DNA of 64,000 bases from Micromonospora matsumotoense (GTDB lineage: Bacteria > Actinomycetota > Actinomycetes > Mycobacteriales > Micromonosporaceae). The translations under genes were made by a program, and so were the position numbers. The notes below the pieces were generated by a model. The model worked only from the letters and a program-made list of their open reading frames with translations. It was not told where the DNA came from and ran no database searches. The DNA lies in contig NZ_FMCU01000004.1 of NCBI RefSeq assembly GCF_900091525.1, forward strand, positions 62,001 through 126,000, read 5' to 3'. Shown here piece by piece: positions 63,759-64,000 of the stretch. Position 1 is the first letter of the stretch; every line of letters begins with the position of its first letter.

Positions 63759-63918
63759 GCGGTCTCCTTGAATCTCCCGAGACCGCGCACGTTATGGGCC
63801 GACCGACCGTCCCGACCATCTGCACGTGTAGGAACTTTGCCCCCACCCGGTCCGGCACCCCGTCCGCCCGCGCCCCGACGACGGCACGCCGTGACCGGGC
63901 CGGGCCGGCCCGCGCCGG

Positions 63919-64000
63919 TCAGTCCCGGTAGCTCCACTGCCGCAGCGGCTTGTCCAGCACCCGTTCGACGGCGGCGAGCTGGTCCACGCCCAACTCGTCC
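63919..64000 (-). CDS. C-terminal fragment of an unidentified protein (partial)
   Basis: The last 26 codons of a gene entering from the right edge: DELGVDQLAAVERVLDKPLR and then QWSYRD before a TGA stop at 63919-63921. Too short to assign a family. The gap to the PepX-type gene is 160 bases. Confidence 0.45.
   Translation of the reverse strand, partial: DELGVDQLAAVERVLDKPLRQWSYRD

Overview
The window is very GC-rich actinomycete DNA with GTG/TTG starts, overlapping stop/start codons and many G/C-rich intergenic hairpins. Its gene content fits Micromonosporaceae (Micromonospora-like), but that is an inference from style; no rRNA or housekeeping marker is present to prove it.

Roughly 1-53 kb looks like part of an enediyne natural-product gene cluster. 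The left edge cuts the N-terminal ketosynthase of an enediyne-type iterative polyketide synthase (pksE). Around it lie two DUF1702-family enediyne proteins, two AhpD-like CxxC proteins, a TIGR03084-type protein, and an E8/E9-like pair (small subunit plus GMC flavoenzyme). From 10 to 26 kb follow an FAD monooxygenase, a 59-residue protein, a long acyltransferase-3 membrane protein, an RdmC-like esterase, a complete oligopeptide ABC importer (permease, permease-ATPase fusion, ATPase, lipoprotein), a glycosyltransferase and a deoxysugar C-3 dehydratase with all four Fe-S cysteines. Next come an ECF42-type sigma factor with its DGPF/YciI partner and a second acyltransferase.

From 27 to 34 kb there is a DHA2 drug exporter divergent from a second DGPF/YciI gene. 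Between them is a palindromic element that matches the ECF42 promoter on both strands. A minus-strand operon follows: three SgcJ-like NTF2 proteins, a GMC oxidoreductase and a class D flavin monooxygenase. From 34 to 47 kb lie a KS-AT-DH-KR-ACP iterative type I PKS (6-methylsalicylate/naphthoate-synthase type), a divergent aryl-AMP ligase, an SCP2 protein, and a GT / epoxide hydrolase-like / P450 / ferredoxin / SDR operon. The likely logic is: PksE builds the enediyne core, the second PKS plus ligase makes and activates an aryl acid, the GTs, dehydratase, P450 and flavoenzymes decorate the molecule, and the exporter plus ECF42 module provides efflux and regulation.

From 47 to 53 kb there is a hydrolase/TetR/DUF4260 locus with an odd reading frame and a perfect palindromic operator candidate. 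It is followed by an aldo-keto reductase, a secreted epoxide hydrolase-like protein, a second FAD monooxygenase homologous to the one at 10 kb, and a membrane protein. From about 54 kb the content changes to secreted carbohydrate-active proteins (CE1 esterase-CBM2, six-repeat lectin-like protein, arabinofuranosidase-like protein with FnIII and CBM2), a LacI regulator with a likely operator, an SDR and a secreted PepX-type peptidase. This part is probably outside the cluster. A 61-base G run and three REP-like palindromes containing GATCAAGAG lie at this transition.

No tRNA, rRNA, CRISPR array, transposase or integrase was recognised.
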